A DNA stretch of 64,000 nucleotides from JALJPB01 sp963933115 (GTDB lineage Bacteria; Pseudomonadota; Gammaproteobacteria; Enterobacterales; Alteromonadaceae): assembly GCA_963933115.1 (NCBI GenBank), contig CAWVSL010000004.1, forward strand, positions 1-64,000, read 5' to 3'. This document shows, one piece after another, positions 35,126 to 43,891 of the stretch (position 1 is its first letter; each line of letters starts with the position of its first letter). The notes under the pieces were generated by a model, which worked only from the letters and a program-made list of their open reading frames with translations, did no database searches and had not been told where the DNA came from. The translations under genes and the position numbers were made by a program.

Positions 35126-35196
35126 ATTACACTTTATATCTTTACTAGCTAGGTCCGTCAATGCTTTCTTTATAATGATTTGATAGGTATTAGCAC

Positions 35197-35583
35197 TTAT
35201 GGGATACATTGCAAAATAATAGCAAAAGAGGAAGTTATTCCAACAAGCCAAACAACCGTTCTTAGGATACCAATGTTTATTAAATAGAGAATGTTATATG
35301 TGATTCGCGCACCAATATGGACAATGGCCAGAGTTATAATTGATTCTGTTATTGTGTTTGTTGCCAGAGCACAAAGAATAGCCACACCAAATATAATTAA
35401 AGACTCAAAGGCATTTTGATGAGCAGCAAGCGCTCTAGCACCAAAACCTGTGAGTTTACTTTGTTGGTCTCGTGGGTGATTATTATCGTAGCCATTAAGC
35501 TTAGTCATGGCATAAGCAACAGGTGCTTTTGCTAAATAAGGTAAAACTGCAGCAATAAACAAACACCAAATTAATATTGTCAT
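35197..35583 (-). CDS. MAPEG family membrane protein
   Basis: A 128-residue inner-membrane protein of the MAPEG superfamily, with four helices: ILIWCLFIAAVLPYLAKAP, FESLIIFGVAILCALA, SIITLAIVHIGARITYNILYL and RTVVWLVGITSSFAIIL. The RALAAHQNAFESLIIFGVA stretch is the family hallmark. Eukaryotic relatives act on glutathione and leukotrienes, but the bacterial substrate is unknown. It lies upstream of pheL-pheA on the same strand, so it could be co-transcribed with them. Confidence 0.82.
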   Translation of the reverse strand: MTILIWCLFIAAVLPYLAKAPVAYAMTKLNGYDNNHPRDQQSKLTGFGARALAAHQNAFESLIIFGVAILCALATNTITESIITLAIVHIGARITYNILYLINIGILRTVVWLVGITSSFAIILQCIP

Positions 35584-35877
35584 TATTATATTTCCATTAA
35601 AAGTTAAATTATTTACTCAAAAAAGGTTTTGTAAAATAGCGCTGCTTAGCAACTACGCGGTTATGTTATCAATATTATATCATTTAGACACCATTAATAA
35701 TTCCAGTAAAATTAATTACTAACTCTATGTTTTAATGTTGAAAATAAAATAGTAGATATTTATATTAGAAAATCATGTTAATTGACTCTACTATATAATG
35801 AGGGAACGTTTGCTTAATCTTATTTTAAAAAGTCTAAGTTAAACTATTATTATCAGGATGATATTCGAGTATATTAC

Positions 35878-36180
35878 ATGGCAGAAAATATTTTTAGACA
35901 CGTAAAAATTGGTAATTGGAACTTTGAGATAAAAATGGTGCGTGCAGTTAAAGTATTAGAGTATGGTCAACCTTATGCTGCGATAGCTAATTGTAATATT
36001 AATGGTGATTCTATGTATATTGATGGTTTATTGACTACAAATGATAAAGATTTTACTAAAGAAGACTTTATGATATTTCATAAACTCGGCTACCAACTAG
36101 GTATTGAAAATATATCTTATCACCGGTATCAAAATGGCGAGTCTGTGACTAAAGAAACAAAGATTTATATGGGTAAATAG
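35878..36180 (+). CDS. Hypothetical protein
   Basis: I do not recognise this 100-residue soluble protein. It is predicted as mixed alpha/beta with FRHVKIGNWNFEIKMVRAVKVLEYGQPYAAIANCNINGDSMYIDGLLT as several strands, then a helix (KEDFMIFHKLGYQLGIENISYHRYQ). It has no signal peptide or membrane segment. ATG at 35878 has no clear ribosome binding site (AGGATGA lies 21 bases upstream). Codon use matches neighbours. It is followed by yaiL after 127 bases. Confidence 0.6.
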   Translation: MAENIFRHVKIGNWNFEIKMVRAVKVLEYGQPYAAIANCNINGDSMYIDGLLTTNDKDFTKEDFMIFHKLGYQLGIENISYHRYQNGESVTKETKIYMGK

Positions 36181-36307
36181 TGTTTTATTAAGTAATAGGG
36201 CCTTTGAATTAATAATTAATGCGTTACAAAAGGATATATGAATGATAAATAAATTACTGGTAGAATATCAAGCAGAACTATTATTCAACTTAAACTAAGT
36301 TTCATTT

Positions 36308-36859
36308 ATGCCATCACTTCAAGATCAATTACTCAAAGCCGGTTTAACTACTAAGCAAAAAACGCGTCAGGCGAATTCTGACAAGCGTAAAAAGAACAAA
36401 CAAAAGCGAAGTGGTGTAGAACATGAAGCCACTTTACAAGAACAGGTACAGCAAGATCTAGCTAAAGCAAAGGCAGACAAATTAGCTAAAGATACCGCAC
36501 TGAACGATGAGAAAAAACTACAGTTAAATGCCAAAGAGCAATTTTTACGTATTAAACAAATTCTTGATCACCATCAGATAAAAAACGTTTTTGGTGATGC
36601 AGTATATAACTACACATCTGATGTTAAAATTAAAAAACTTGCCTTAGATCACGACACTCATAAAGCTTTAGTCAATGGCCGTTTAGCTTTGTGTGGTTTA
36701 GATGATGTTACCTACATTGTGACCAGTGAAACCGCAGAAAAGTTATCAAAACTTGACGATCAAATTATCTTGGTTCAAAACGATAAGGTTGAAGATAAAG
36801 ACTTAGACGAGTCAGACCCTTATGCTGATTATCAAATTCCTGATGACTTAATGTGGTAA
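36308..36859 (+). CDS. yaiL: DUF2058 protein YaiL
   Basis: A 183-residue nucleoid/ribosome-type basic protein of the DUF2058 family. The N-terminus is LQDQLLKAGLTTKQKTRQANSDKRKKNKQKR, then a charged coiled coil (EHEATLQEQVQQDLAKAKADKLAKD), and the C-terminal globular part YTSDVKIKKLALDHDTHKALVNGRLALCGLDDVTYIV with an acidic end (DLDESDPYADYQIPDDLMW). Function is unknown. Confidence 0.85.
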   Translation: MPSLQDQLLKAGLTTKQKTRQANSDKRKKNKQKRSGVEHEATLQEQVQQDLAKAKADKLAKDTALNDEKKLQLNAKEQFLRIKQILDHHQIKNVFGDAVYNYTSDVKIKKLALDHDTHKALVNGRLALCGLDDVTYIVTSETAEKLSKLDDQIILVQNDKVEDKDLDESDPYADYQIPDDLMW

Positions 36860-36954
36860 TGCTGATTATTAAATATATTCAGAGCTTGTTTAAATTTGTG
36901 GTAAACTCGACCGTTCAAAATTAGTTGTTATTATTTTATATAAGAAGTGAATCT

Positions 36955-37317
36955 ATGTTTATTATCCGCTGGGTACTTGGCCGTATCATTTTATTTTTTA
37001 ACTTTATTTTTTCACCAGCATCACCCAAACGAGATCAAAGTGTGCAAGATGAAATTGATAACCAGACAAAAAAAATGAGTCTGTACCAATTACCAGCCTG
37101 TCCATTTTGTGTGAAAGTTCGTCGTGATATGAAACGCCATGGATTGAATATTGAATTGCGCAATATTAGTGGTAAAAATGATTACCAAGAAGAGTTAATA
37201 CGTGAAGGTGGTAAACGTAAGGTGCCATGTTTAAAGATTGCTGACGATAATGGTCAGTTTGAATGGTTGTATGAATCTAATGATATTATTTCATATTTAC
37301 AAAAAATTGTTCGTTAG
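36955..37317 (+). CDS. Membrane-anchored glutaredoxin-like protein
   Basis: A 120-residue protein with one N-terminal membrane helix (IIRWVLGRIILFFNFIFSP, residues 2-20) followed by a glutaredoxin/GST-N thioredoxin fold. The redox motif is CPFC in LYQLPACPFCVKVRRDMKRHGL, and KVPCLKIADDNGQFEWLYESNDIISYL supplies the cis-Pro loop and glutathione site. It resembles YibF/GrxB-type proteins in fold only. I chose ATG at 36955, which starts with the anchor; ten further codons are open upstream. A terminator follows. Confidence 0.82.
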   Translation: MFIIRWVLGRIILFFNFIFSPASPKRDQSVQDEIDNQTKKMSLYQLPACPFCVKVRRDMKRHGLNIELRNISGKNDYQEELIREGGKRKVPCLKIADDNGQFEWLYESNDIISYLQKIVR

Positions 37318-37341
37318 AACTTCATTCTAATGAAATTCCCT

Positions 37342-37375
37342 AAAACCGATTCCTTATAGTTATCGGTTTTTTTTT
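37342..37375 (+). terminator. Terminator of the glutaredoxin-like gene
   Basis: AAAACCGAT (37342-37350) pairs with ATCGGTTTT (37362-37370), followed by more T residues. Confidence 0.85.
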
Positions 37376-37604
37376 GACTTTTTTATTTTTACTAGTTGAA
37401 ACTTAAGTGTACGCTTCTATAAAACCTATTTAGTAGTCATATTAACTTCATTGAATTAGAGTTATTCAAAAAAATTATGGAAACGGGAAAATCAGATTTT
37501 TAGTAAATACTAAACATTAAAAGTTAACAAAAGTGTCGCAGACGAAATTATTTTGTCTTAAACTCTATCTATTATTTTATATATTAAATATTAGAGATTT
37601 ATCT

Positions 37605-38612
37605 ATGCTTATTCAAATACCTAAGTCCTACCAATTAAAAGATAATAGTGTCACCGACGAAAAAATTTATAATGGTCGAAGAAAGCTATTAAAAAAAATG
37701 GGATTTATTGGCGCAGGGGCTTTATTGGGCGGTGCTTTTTCTCGTCACGCGCATGCTGGATTCTTTGATGATACATCAGAAGTATTTAAAACCTCTAAGC
37801 TTAATTTTCGCCAAGATAGTCTCAATCAACATTTAATTAAAACACCCGAACCCAAAGTTATTAGTCATAATAACTTTTATGAATTTGGTACTAATAAAAC
37901 AGACCCTCAAGATAACGCACAACAATTTAATGTAAGTCCCTGGCAGTTAACTATTTCAGGCGAATGTGATAACCCAATAACACTTGATTATGATGATTTA
38001 ACAAAAACCTTCTCTTTAGAAGAACGGATTTATCGGATGAGGTGCGTTGAAGCTTGGTCAATGGTAATTCCATGGGTAGGATTTTCCCTTGCGGAGCTAA
38101 TTAAAAAAGCAGCGCCCAATTCAAAAGCTAAATATGTTGCTTTTGAAACACTCCACGATCCAAAACAAATGCCTGGCCAAAGTAACAGAAGAATCGGTGG
38201 TGGCGTTCAATACCCATATATTGAAGGGCTAAGGTTAGATGAGGCATTGAATCCTCTTACTCTTATGGCGGTTGGTCTGTATGGTAAAACTCTACCACCG
38301 CAAAATGGGGCACCTATTAGATTAGTTGTGCCATGGAAGTACGGTTTTAAAAGTATTAAATCTATTGTTGGTATTAAATTCGTTAATCAACTGCCACCGA
38401 CAACGTGGAATATACTCGCGCCTAAAGAATATGGTTTTTATGCTAATGTAAACCCTGATGTTTCTCATCCTAGATGGAGCCAAGCAAGTGAACGAAGAAT
38501 AACTACAGGTGGATTGTTTGCTCGCAATCGTATAGAAACATTACCCTTTAATGGCTATGGTGAAGAAGTTGCTCTTTTATATAAAAACATGAACTTAAGG
38601 AAATATTATTAA
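37605..38612 (+). CDS. msrP: Protein-methionine-sulfoxide reductase catalytic subunit MsrP
   Basis: MsrP (YedY) is a periplasmic molybdopterin enzyme that repairs oxidised methionine in envelope proteins. A twin-arginine signal is present (NGRRKLLKKMGFIGAGALLGGAFSRHAHA, residues 24-52). The molybdenum-ligand cysteine is in YRMRCVEAWSMVIPWVGFSL, and WKYGFKSIKSIVGIKF follows. I chose ATG at 37605 (335 residues, E. coli 334); the open frame extends 24 codons upstream. Its stop overlaps the msrQ start by one base. Confidence 0.95.
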   Translation: MLIQIPKSYQLKDNSVTDEKIYNGRRKLLKKMGFIGAGALLGGAFSRHAHAGFFDDTSEVFKTSKLNFRQDSLNQHLIKTPEPKVISHNNFYEFGTNKTDPQDNAQQFNVSPWQLTISGECDNPITLDYDDLTKTFSLEERIYRMRCVEAWSMVIPWVGFSLAELIKKAAPNSKAKYVAFETLHDPKQMPGQSNRRIGGGVQYPYIEGLRLDEALNPLTLMAVGLYGKTLPPQNGAPIRLVVPWKYGFKSIKSIVGIKFVNQLPPTTWNILAPKEYGFYANVNPDVSHPRWSQASERRITTGGLFARNRIETLPFNGYGEEVALLYKNMNLRKYY

Positions 38613-39226
38613 TGGCGTTGAGTTTTAAACCAACGGTCAAAGATAAAGTACTTTTGCTAAAAATAATTATTCATCTATCAGTTGTATTACCTTTAATAAA
38701 TCTTTATGTCGCTGCTTTTAACGATCAACTCGGTGCAGATCCCGTTGACGCTGTTATTCATTTTACCGGCATAGGTGCATTGAATTTATTATTAATTACG
38801 TTAACAGTATCACCTATTGCCAAACGGTTTAAATTGAGTTACTTGCTTCAAACCCGTCGTTTGCTTGGTTTGTACGCCTTTAGTTATGCAATTTGTCATT
38901 TGATTAACTTTTTAGCATTTGAAGTGCAGTTTGATATGGGCTTATTTTTTGCTGAGATTTTTGAAAGACCATATATAACGGTCGGTTTAGTTGCTTTTAT
39001 ATTTTTAGTTGCACTTGGGGTAACTTCAATCAATTCTATTAAACGAAAAATGGGTAAAAACTGGCAAAAATTACATAACTTTAATTACCTTGTTGTGCTG
39101 TTAGTGGTTACACACTTCTACTGGTCGGTGAAATCAGACATTACTGAGCCACTAATTTACTGGATTCTAACCTTGTTATTACTTCGTTTTAGATTTGATA
39201 AACTTAAAAAATGGTTTTCGCGTTAG
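38612..39226 (+). CDS. msrQ: Heme-binding membrane subunit MsrQ
   Basis: MsrQ (YedZ) passes electrons from the quinone pool to MsrP. The 204 residues have about six membrane segments, with conserved residues LLQTRRLLGLYAFSYAICHLINFL and KMGKNWQKLHNFNYLVVLLVVTHFYWSV, the histidines being heme ligands. It overlaps msrP by one base (TAATG), so both subunits are co-translated. Confidence 0.94.
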   Translation: MALSFKPTVKDKVLLLKIIIHLSVVLPLINLYVAAFNDQLGADPVDAVIHFTGIGALNLLLITLTVSPIAKRFKLSYLLQTRRLLGLYAFSYAICHLINFLAFEVQFDMGLFFAEIFERPYITVGLVAFIFLVALGVTSINSIKRKMGKNWQKLHNFNYLVVLLVVTHFYWSVKSDITEPLIYWILTLLLLRFRFDKLKKWFSR

Positions 39227-39336
39227 GTGCTTTAGCACGAAAAAAATAATCTATTGATCGTGTTCTAATGTCTATTCAATTACTTTGCGCTAGTGTAAAA
39301 TTGCATTTTTATTTTGTAGAGTAAGAGTATTAACTG

Positions 39337-39459
39337 ATGTCAAATAATGAAGACTTTAAAGACACTGCGTCAATTCGCCACTTATTTATCGCTATAACAG
39401 TTTTATTAGCAATGCCATTACTACCTATGTTGATGGGTTGGTATACTATTCTCATTTAA
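39337..39459 (+). CDS. Candidate 40-residue single-span membrane micro-protein
   Basis: A short frame with a charged N-terminus (MSNNEDFKDTASIRH) and one hydrophobic helix (LFIAITVLLAMPLLPMLMGWYTILI). AAGAG lies 9-10 bases before ATG. It lies 110 bases after msrQ, so it may be read through from msrPQ or have its own promoter. A charged start plus a clean helix is typical of real small membrane proteins, but no family is recognised. Confidence 0.45.
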   Translation: MSNNEDFKDTASIRHLFIAITVLLAMPLLPMLMGWYTILI

Positions 39460-39897
39460 TTTCAATGCAGGCTTTTATTTTGACTTTTAATGGTGATGAT
39501 AAATAAGCTGTGCGCTAGACTTAGAGCAAGTTGCTAATGACTAATGCTTAGACCGCTCAGATCCCTTATAATTGAGTTAATATCTTTTAAAGTAAAAAGT
39601 GTTATTACGTTTTTTATTAACTCTCGCCTCACTACCTTTTATAAATGGCTTTCAGTTGGCTTGCAGTTTATCTGTGTAATCAGGAACTACGCTATACCAA
39701 TATTATTTATGACCGCTAAAAATATAGACAGTATAAATAATTCACTCGAAGCTTGATTATTTTTTGCTTTCTATCAAATAAAACTTCTTGCTGAGTAAGC
39801 TTAGTTAATTAAATAATAAAGATATCCAACCCCATTCACTATAAAATGTTGTCAAATTGCTTTATTCTTTAGTTATTCTATTTTATGACTTGAAATT
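39460..39897. other. Gene-poor stretch before apt
   Basis: Nothing I can support. A 70-codon open frame at 39544-39756 lacks a good ribosome binding site and recognisable features. The apt promoter presumably lies near the end. Confidence 0.4.
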
Positions 39898-40443
39898 ATG
39901 ACAGAGCAACAAACGAACCTCTTAAAAAATGCTATCCACACTATCGAAAATTATCCTTGTGAAGGAGTTATGTTTCGAGATGTCACGGGTATTTTAGATA
40001 ATGCTGAAGCATTTTCTTTAACTATTGAATTATTGACTCAAAAATACCAAGGACAAGGTTTTACTAAAGTTGTTGGTACTGAAGCTCGAGGTTTTTTATT
40101 TGGTGCCCCCCTTGCTCTTGCTTTAGGTATCGCTTTTGTCCCGGTAAGAAAACCAGGTAAGTTACCAAGAGAGACTATTGCGGAACACTATGAACTTGAG
40201 TATGGTCATGACACGCTAGAAATACATCTTGATGCGCTAACTGCAGATGATAACGTATTGATCATTGATGACTTACTAGCAACGGGTGGTACAATTGAAG
40301 CGACAACAAAGTTAATTAGACGGCTTGGGGCAACAACAACCTCGGCAGGTTTTATTATTTCATTACCTGATTTAGGTGGCGAAAAACGTTTGGCTTTAAT
40401 GGGGCTCTCAGTGATTTCATTATTACAGTATGCCGGAGAATAA
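39898..40443 (+). CDS. apt: Adenine phosphoribosyltransferase
   Basis: Apt salvages adenine to AMP with PRPP. The 181 residues have the PRPP-binding motif VLIIDDLLATGGTIEATTKLI (residues 120-140), the KVVGTEARGFLFGAPLALALGIAFVPVRKPGKLP region and an N-terminal YPCEGVMFRDVTGIL. It starts the apt-dnaX-ebfC-recR-htpG-adk series known from E. coli and lies 8 bases before dnaX. Confidence 0.96.
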   Translation: MTEQQTNLLKNAIHTIENYPCEGVMFRDVTGILDNAEAFSLTIELLTQKYQGQGFTKVVGTEARGFLFGAPLALALGIAFVPVRKPGKLPRETIAEHYELEYGHDTLEIHLDALTADDNVLIIDDLLATGGTIEATTKLIRRLGATTTSAGFIISLPDLGGEKRLALMGLSVISLLQYAGE

Positions 40444-40451
40444 GGATTAGC

Positions 40452-42536
40452 ATGAGCTATCAAGTTTTAGCAAGAAAATGGCGACCGAAAAATTTTGAGC
40501 AACTTATTGGGCAAGATCATGTTGTCACTGTGTTGGTTAATGCATTGGCCCAGCAAAGGCTTCACCATGCCTATTTGTTTACTGGCACAAGGGGAGTAGG
40601 TAAAACTACTATAGCTCGTGTTTTTGCTAAAAGTCTCAATTGTGAAACGGGTATCACAGCCACACCCTGTGGAGTATGTGATGTTTGCTTGGATATTGAT
40701 CAAGGCCGATTTGTTGATTTACTTGAAATTGACGCGGCGTCACGGACAAAAGTAGATGATACCCGTGAAATTTTAGATAATGTTCAATATGCACCAACTC
40801 GTGGTCGATATAAAGTCTACTTGATTGATGAAGTTCATATGTTATCTCGAAGTAGTTTTAATGCGCTATTAAAAACACTCGAAGAGCCACCTGCACATGT
40901 GAAGTTTATTTTAGCCACTACCGATCCTCAAAAATTGCCAATCACTGTATTATCTCGATGCTTGCAGTTTCACCTCAAAGCATTAACTGTTACTCAGATT
41001 GAAAGTAAACTTAAGGAAATATTAGCTGCTGAGGAGGTTGGTTACGATAGTGGTACTTTAACACTCCTTGCTAAAGCAGCTAGAGGTAGCATGAGAGACT
41101 CATTGAGTCTAACTGATCAGGCCATCGCTCAAGGGAAAGGTAATATTCTATTTACTAACCTTCAGCAAATGTTAGGTGGTATAGATCAAAACTGGATATA
41201 CAAAATTTTAATTGCATTAATTAAGCAAGACAGTAAAGGTTTAATGTCATTATCATTAGATATTGCTTCTTACGCACCTAACTATAATCGATTATTTGCT
41301 GAACTTATTCAGCTGCTTCATCAAATCGCGATGTATCAAGTAGTCAATAATCATCTTGATTTATCCATAGAGCATGCCAGTTTATTAAAAAAATTCAGCC
41401 AAGCGCTCTCGCCAGAAGATGTTCAACTTTATTACCAAATTTGTTTGAACGGTCGAAAAGATTTACCTTATGCTTCAGACGAGCAAGCGGCTTTTGATAT
41501 GACCTTACTTAGGTTATTAGCTTTTCAGCCTTTGCAGGCCGAAAATATATTGGCCAGTAATGAGCGTGTGAGTGAAAATTTACCTACGGCTATTTCGTTT
41601 GACGAAAATAATCTTGGCTCTAGTCAAGTTACTTCGGCTGTTCGGATGACAACTGAATCAGTAATTTTATCAAACCAATCGTCTGCCGAGAGTAATGAGG
41701 TCACTGCTAAAAATCAACAGTCGCAATCTTCTATCCAGACAGAAAATATAATTAGTGATAATGATGACTTGTCAGCGTCTGAAATCTCCCAATTAGCTAA
41801 TAATGCTGAAACTATTCCCATTGCAGACTTAGCACGGATTGAAAGAGAGCCATCGATAGCTTCTAATATGAAAAATGACTCACAAGCTGGCGATGATATT
41901 CAAAAACCGGCTATTGACCTTAGTCCTGTGGACTCTATTTTAGCGACTAGAAATATGCTCAGGAGTCGGAAAAAACAGCTGGAGCCTGCATCAAAAAAGT
42001 CTGATGGCGCTGCTAAGCGTCAACTTACAGAAAATAAGCAAGCACTTTTAGACGAAAAAATTAAAAAACAAGCTAGTGTGCCAGCGATAGAAACCTTGCC
42101 TAAAAAACCTTATACTCCTGAGGTTATTGACCCAGCAAAAGTAAAATTAGCTAATCAGGTCGATAAATGGGCTAATATGATCGATGCTATGGCGTTAAGT
42201 GGCCGGTTAAGGCAATTGGCGATTCATGCAACTATAGATGAAAACTCTACGGATGATTATTTACTATTAAAACTTGATCAGGCCACCAAACATTTAAAAA
42301 CAGACAATGCAGAGCAACAATTAGAAATATTCATCTCAGATTATTTGAAAAGGAATGTAACCGTTGAGATTACTAACGTTGAAAAAACAGTGGCTGACCC
42401 TTTTAAAATTCAATCTCATATTAATGATAAACGTTATGACTATGCTAAAGCGATACTGCTAGAAGATGAAATTGTAATTAAGCTCAAACAAGACTTTCAT
42501 GCTACTGTTGATGAAAGTACTATTTTAGCTCGCTAG
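40452..42536 (+). CDS. dnaX: DNA polymerase III subunit tau (and gamma by frameshifting)
   Basis: DnaX is the clamp-loader motor. The 694-residue product has Walker A FTGTRGVGKTTIARVF, four zinc cysteines (NCETGITATPCGVCDVCLDI), Walker B VYLIDEVHMLS and the sensor/arginine finger in PITVLSRCLQF. The tau-specific C-terminal region binds DnaB and the polymerase core. A slippery A AAA AAG at 41993-41999 followed by an immediate -1 stop is predicted to make a 517-residue gamma. It begins 8 bases after apt. Confidence 0.96.
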   Translation: MSYQVLARKWRPKNFEQLIGQDHVVTVLVNALAQQRLHHAYLFTGTRGVGKTTIARVFAKSLNCETGITATPCGVCDVCLDIDQGRFVDLLEIDAASRTKVDDTREILDNVQYAPTRGRYKVYLIDEVHMLSRSSFNALLKTLEEPPAHVKFILATTDPQKLPITVLSRCLQFHLKALTVTQIESKLKEILAAEEVGYDSGTLTLLAKAARGSMRDSLSLTDQAIAQGKGNILFTNLQQMLGGIDQNWIYKILIALIKQDSKGLMSLSLDIASYAPNYNRLFAELIQLLHQIAMYQVVNNHLDLSIEHASLLKKFSQALSPEDVQLYYQICLNGRKDLPYASDEQAAFDMTLLRLLAFQPLQAENILASNERVSENLPTAISFDENNLGSSQVTSAVRMTTESVILSNQSSAESNEVTAKNQQSQSSIQTENIISDNDDLSASEISQLANNAETIPIADLARIEREPSIASNMKNDSQAGDDIQKPAIDLSPVDSILATRNMLRSRKKQLEPASKKSDGAAKRQLTENKQALLDEKIKKQASVPAIETLPKKPYTPEVIDPAKVKLANQVDKWANMIDAMALSGRLRQLAIHATIDENSTDDYLLLKLDQATKHLKTDNAEQQLEIFISDYLKRNVTVEITNVEKTVADPFKIQSHINDKRYDYAKAILLEDEIVIKLKQDFHATVDESTILAR
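41981..42004 (+). promoter_or_regulatory. Programmed -1 frameshift signal in dnaX
   Basis: The slippery heptamer A AAA AAG (41993-41999) is in the right frame: TCA AAA AAG are codons 514-516. After a -1 slip the next codons are GTC and then TGA (42002-42004), giving a 517-residue gamma. A GGAG stimulator (41981-41984) lies 8 bases upstream. E. coli dnaX has the same arrangement. Confidence 0.85.
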
Positions 42537-42672
42537 AACCAAATATTAGTTAACAATCAGTAAGTGGTTGTACTTGAATTTATTTTAAATTGCCAATAAG
42601 GTGTCGACAATTTTTGTAAATGTATTTATTAAATTATTTAGATAACTGTAAAGTTAAGAACTGGAGAATATT

Positions 42673-42999
42673 ATGATGAAAGGTGGCATGGGTAACTTAA
42701 TGAAGCAAGCCCAACAAATGCAAGAAAAAATGGCTAAAGCACAAGAAGAATTAGCTAAAATGGAGGTTACAGGCGAGTCTGGCGCAGGACTAGTAAAAGT
42801 GACTATGGCCGGTAGCCACAGCGTTCGTCGTGTTGATATCGACCAAAGTTTATATGAAGATGATAAAGACATGATCGAAGATTTAGTTGCCGCGGCTTTT
42901 AATGATGCGGTTCGTCGTGTCGAAGAGCAAAACAAAGAGAAAATGGGTGCTTTAACGGGGGGAATGCAATTACCACCAGGGATGAAAATGCCTTTTTAG
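42673..42999 (+). CDS. ebfC: YbaB/EbfC family nucleoid-associated protein
   Basis: A 108-residue DNA-binding protein of the YbaB/EbfC family. It starts MMKGGMGNLMKQAQQMQEKMAKAQEELAKMEVTGESGAGLVKVTMAG, with a coiled helix followed by strands; the family forms tweezer-like dimers. It lies between dnaX and recR, the standard place. A 9-bp inverted repeat (TCATCACCT/AGGTGATGA, 43011-43035) follows. Confidence 0.94.
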   Translation: MMKGGMGNLMKQAQQMQEKMAKAQEELAKMEVTGESGAGLVKVTMAGSHSVRRVDIDQSLYEDDKDMIEDLVAAAFNDAVRRVEEQNKEKMGALTGGMQLPPGMKMPF

Positions 43000-43103
43000 T
43001 ACCGTCTCATTCATCACCTCTATATTAGGTGATGATATTGATAAAAGTGTATTTTTTTCTTTAAAATAAAGTCTTTCTAATTTAAATTTATAAATAAACC
43101 ACT

Positions 43104-43709
43104 ATGAAATTTAGTCCACTCGTACAAGAATTAATTGACTCTCTTCGCTGTTTACCCGGAGTGGGTGCGAAAACAGCTCAACGTATGGCTTTTCATATTC
43201 TTGAGCGAAACCGCCATGGTGGACAAAAATTGGCAAATACATTGGCTTTAGCTACAGAAAAAGTTGGGCATTGTCAGCAATGCCGTAACTTTACTGAAGA
43301 GGACTTGTGTGACATTTGTCAGAGTCCTAAGAGGCAATTTGCTGAAACCTTGTGTATTGTTGAAGGTCCTGCAGATGTTATTGCTATCGAACAAACCGCT
43401 GAATTCCAAGGTTTGTATTTTGTTTTAATGGGGCATCTTTCACCTATCGATGGCATTGGGCCAGATGATTTAGGTTTTGATGTTTTATCAAAACAATTAG
43501 CTGAGAGACAATTTAAAGAGATTATTTTAGCGACTAATCCGACGGTAGAGGGTGAAGCAACAGCACATTATATTGCTGAACTTGCCCTGCAATATAATGT
43601 CAACATCACGCGTATCGCTCATGGTGTTCCCATGGGGGGGGAGTTGGAACATGTTGACGGAAATACTTTGTCTCATGCCCTTGTTGGCCGTAAAAGCTAT
43701 GAACCATAA
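43104..43709 (+). CDS. recR: Recombination mediator RecR
   Basis: RecR works with RecF/RecO to load RecA at gaps. The 201 residues contain the helix-hairpin-helix LRCLPGVGAKTAQRMAFHIL, a four-cysteine zinc finger (CQQCRNFTEEDLCDIC) and a Toprim domain (LCIVEGPADVIAIEQT), then LATNPTVEGEATAHYIAE and a C-terminal Walker-B-like GVPMGGELEHVD region. It lies between ebfC and htpG. Confidence 0.96.
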   Translation: MKFSPLVQELIDSLRCLPGVGAKTAQRMAFHILERNRHGGQKLANTLALATEKVGHCQQCRNFTEEDLCDICQSPKRQFAETLCIVEGPADVIAIEQTAEFQGLYFVLMGHLSPIDGIGPDDLGFDVLSKQLAERQFKEIILATNPTVEGEATAHYIAELALQYNVNITRIAHGVPMGGELEHVDGNTLSHALVGRKSYEP

Positions 43710-43772
43710 ATCATCAAAAATATCTTTTTATTTTTAATAACAAGATAAAGTTACTGTTTATTCACATATCAT

Positions 43773-43810
43773 AAAATTGAATTTCAACTAAAAATTTGAA
43801 ATTCAATTTT
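43773..43810. terminator. Terminator between recR and htpG
   Basis: A 15-bp perfect stem (AAAATTGAATTTCAA at 43773-43787 with its complement at 43796-43810) has an A-rich left and T-rich right end. It separates recR from the heat-shock promoter of htpG. Confidence 0.65.
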
Positions 43811-43818
43811 ACCTTCCC

Positions 43819-43844
43819 CTTGAAAAATGTCCGTTGACCCCCAC
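43819..43844 (+). promoter_or_regulatory. Sigma-32 heat-shock promoter of htpG
   Basis: TTCCCCTTGAA ends at 43824, with CTTGAA at 43819-43824 and CCCCAC at 43839-43844, 14 bases apart. The match is good at the -35 and its upstream C-rich part, fair at the -10. Confidence 0.75.
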
Positions 43845-43891
43845 AATTTAACTATAAACAATTTATCCGTTCAAATTAGGGAATATTTTAG

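Noticed and set aside
35126..35251. N-terminal extension of the pheL frame to 69 codons
   Set aside because: The upstream part overlaps the MAPEG gene end and shows no start signal; the Phe-rich 27-codon segment fits known pheL leaders.
39544..39756. 70-codon open frame upstream of apt
   Set aside because: No convincing ribosome binding site, AT-rich composition typical of chance frames, and no recognisable domain.
41969..41976. Second A-run in dnaX (GG AAA AAA CAG) as frameshift site
   Set aside because: The -1 frame has no early stop and the heptamer is not an optimal slippery site; the A AAA AAG at 41993 fits better.
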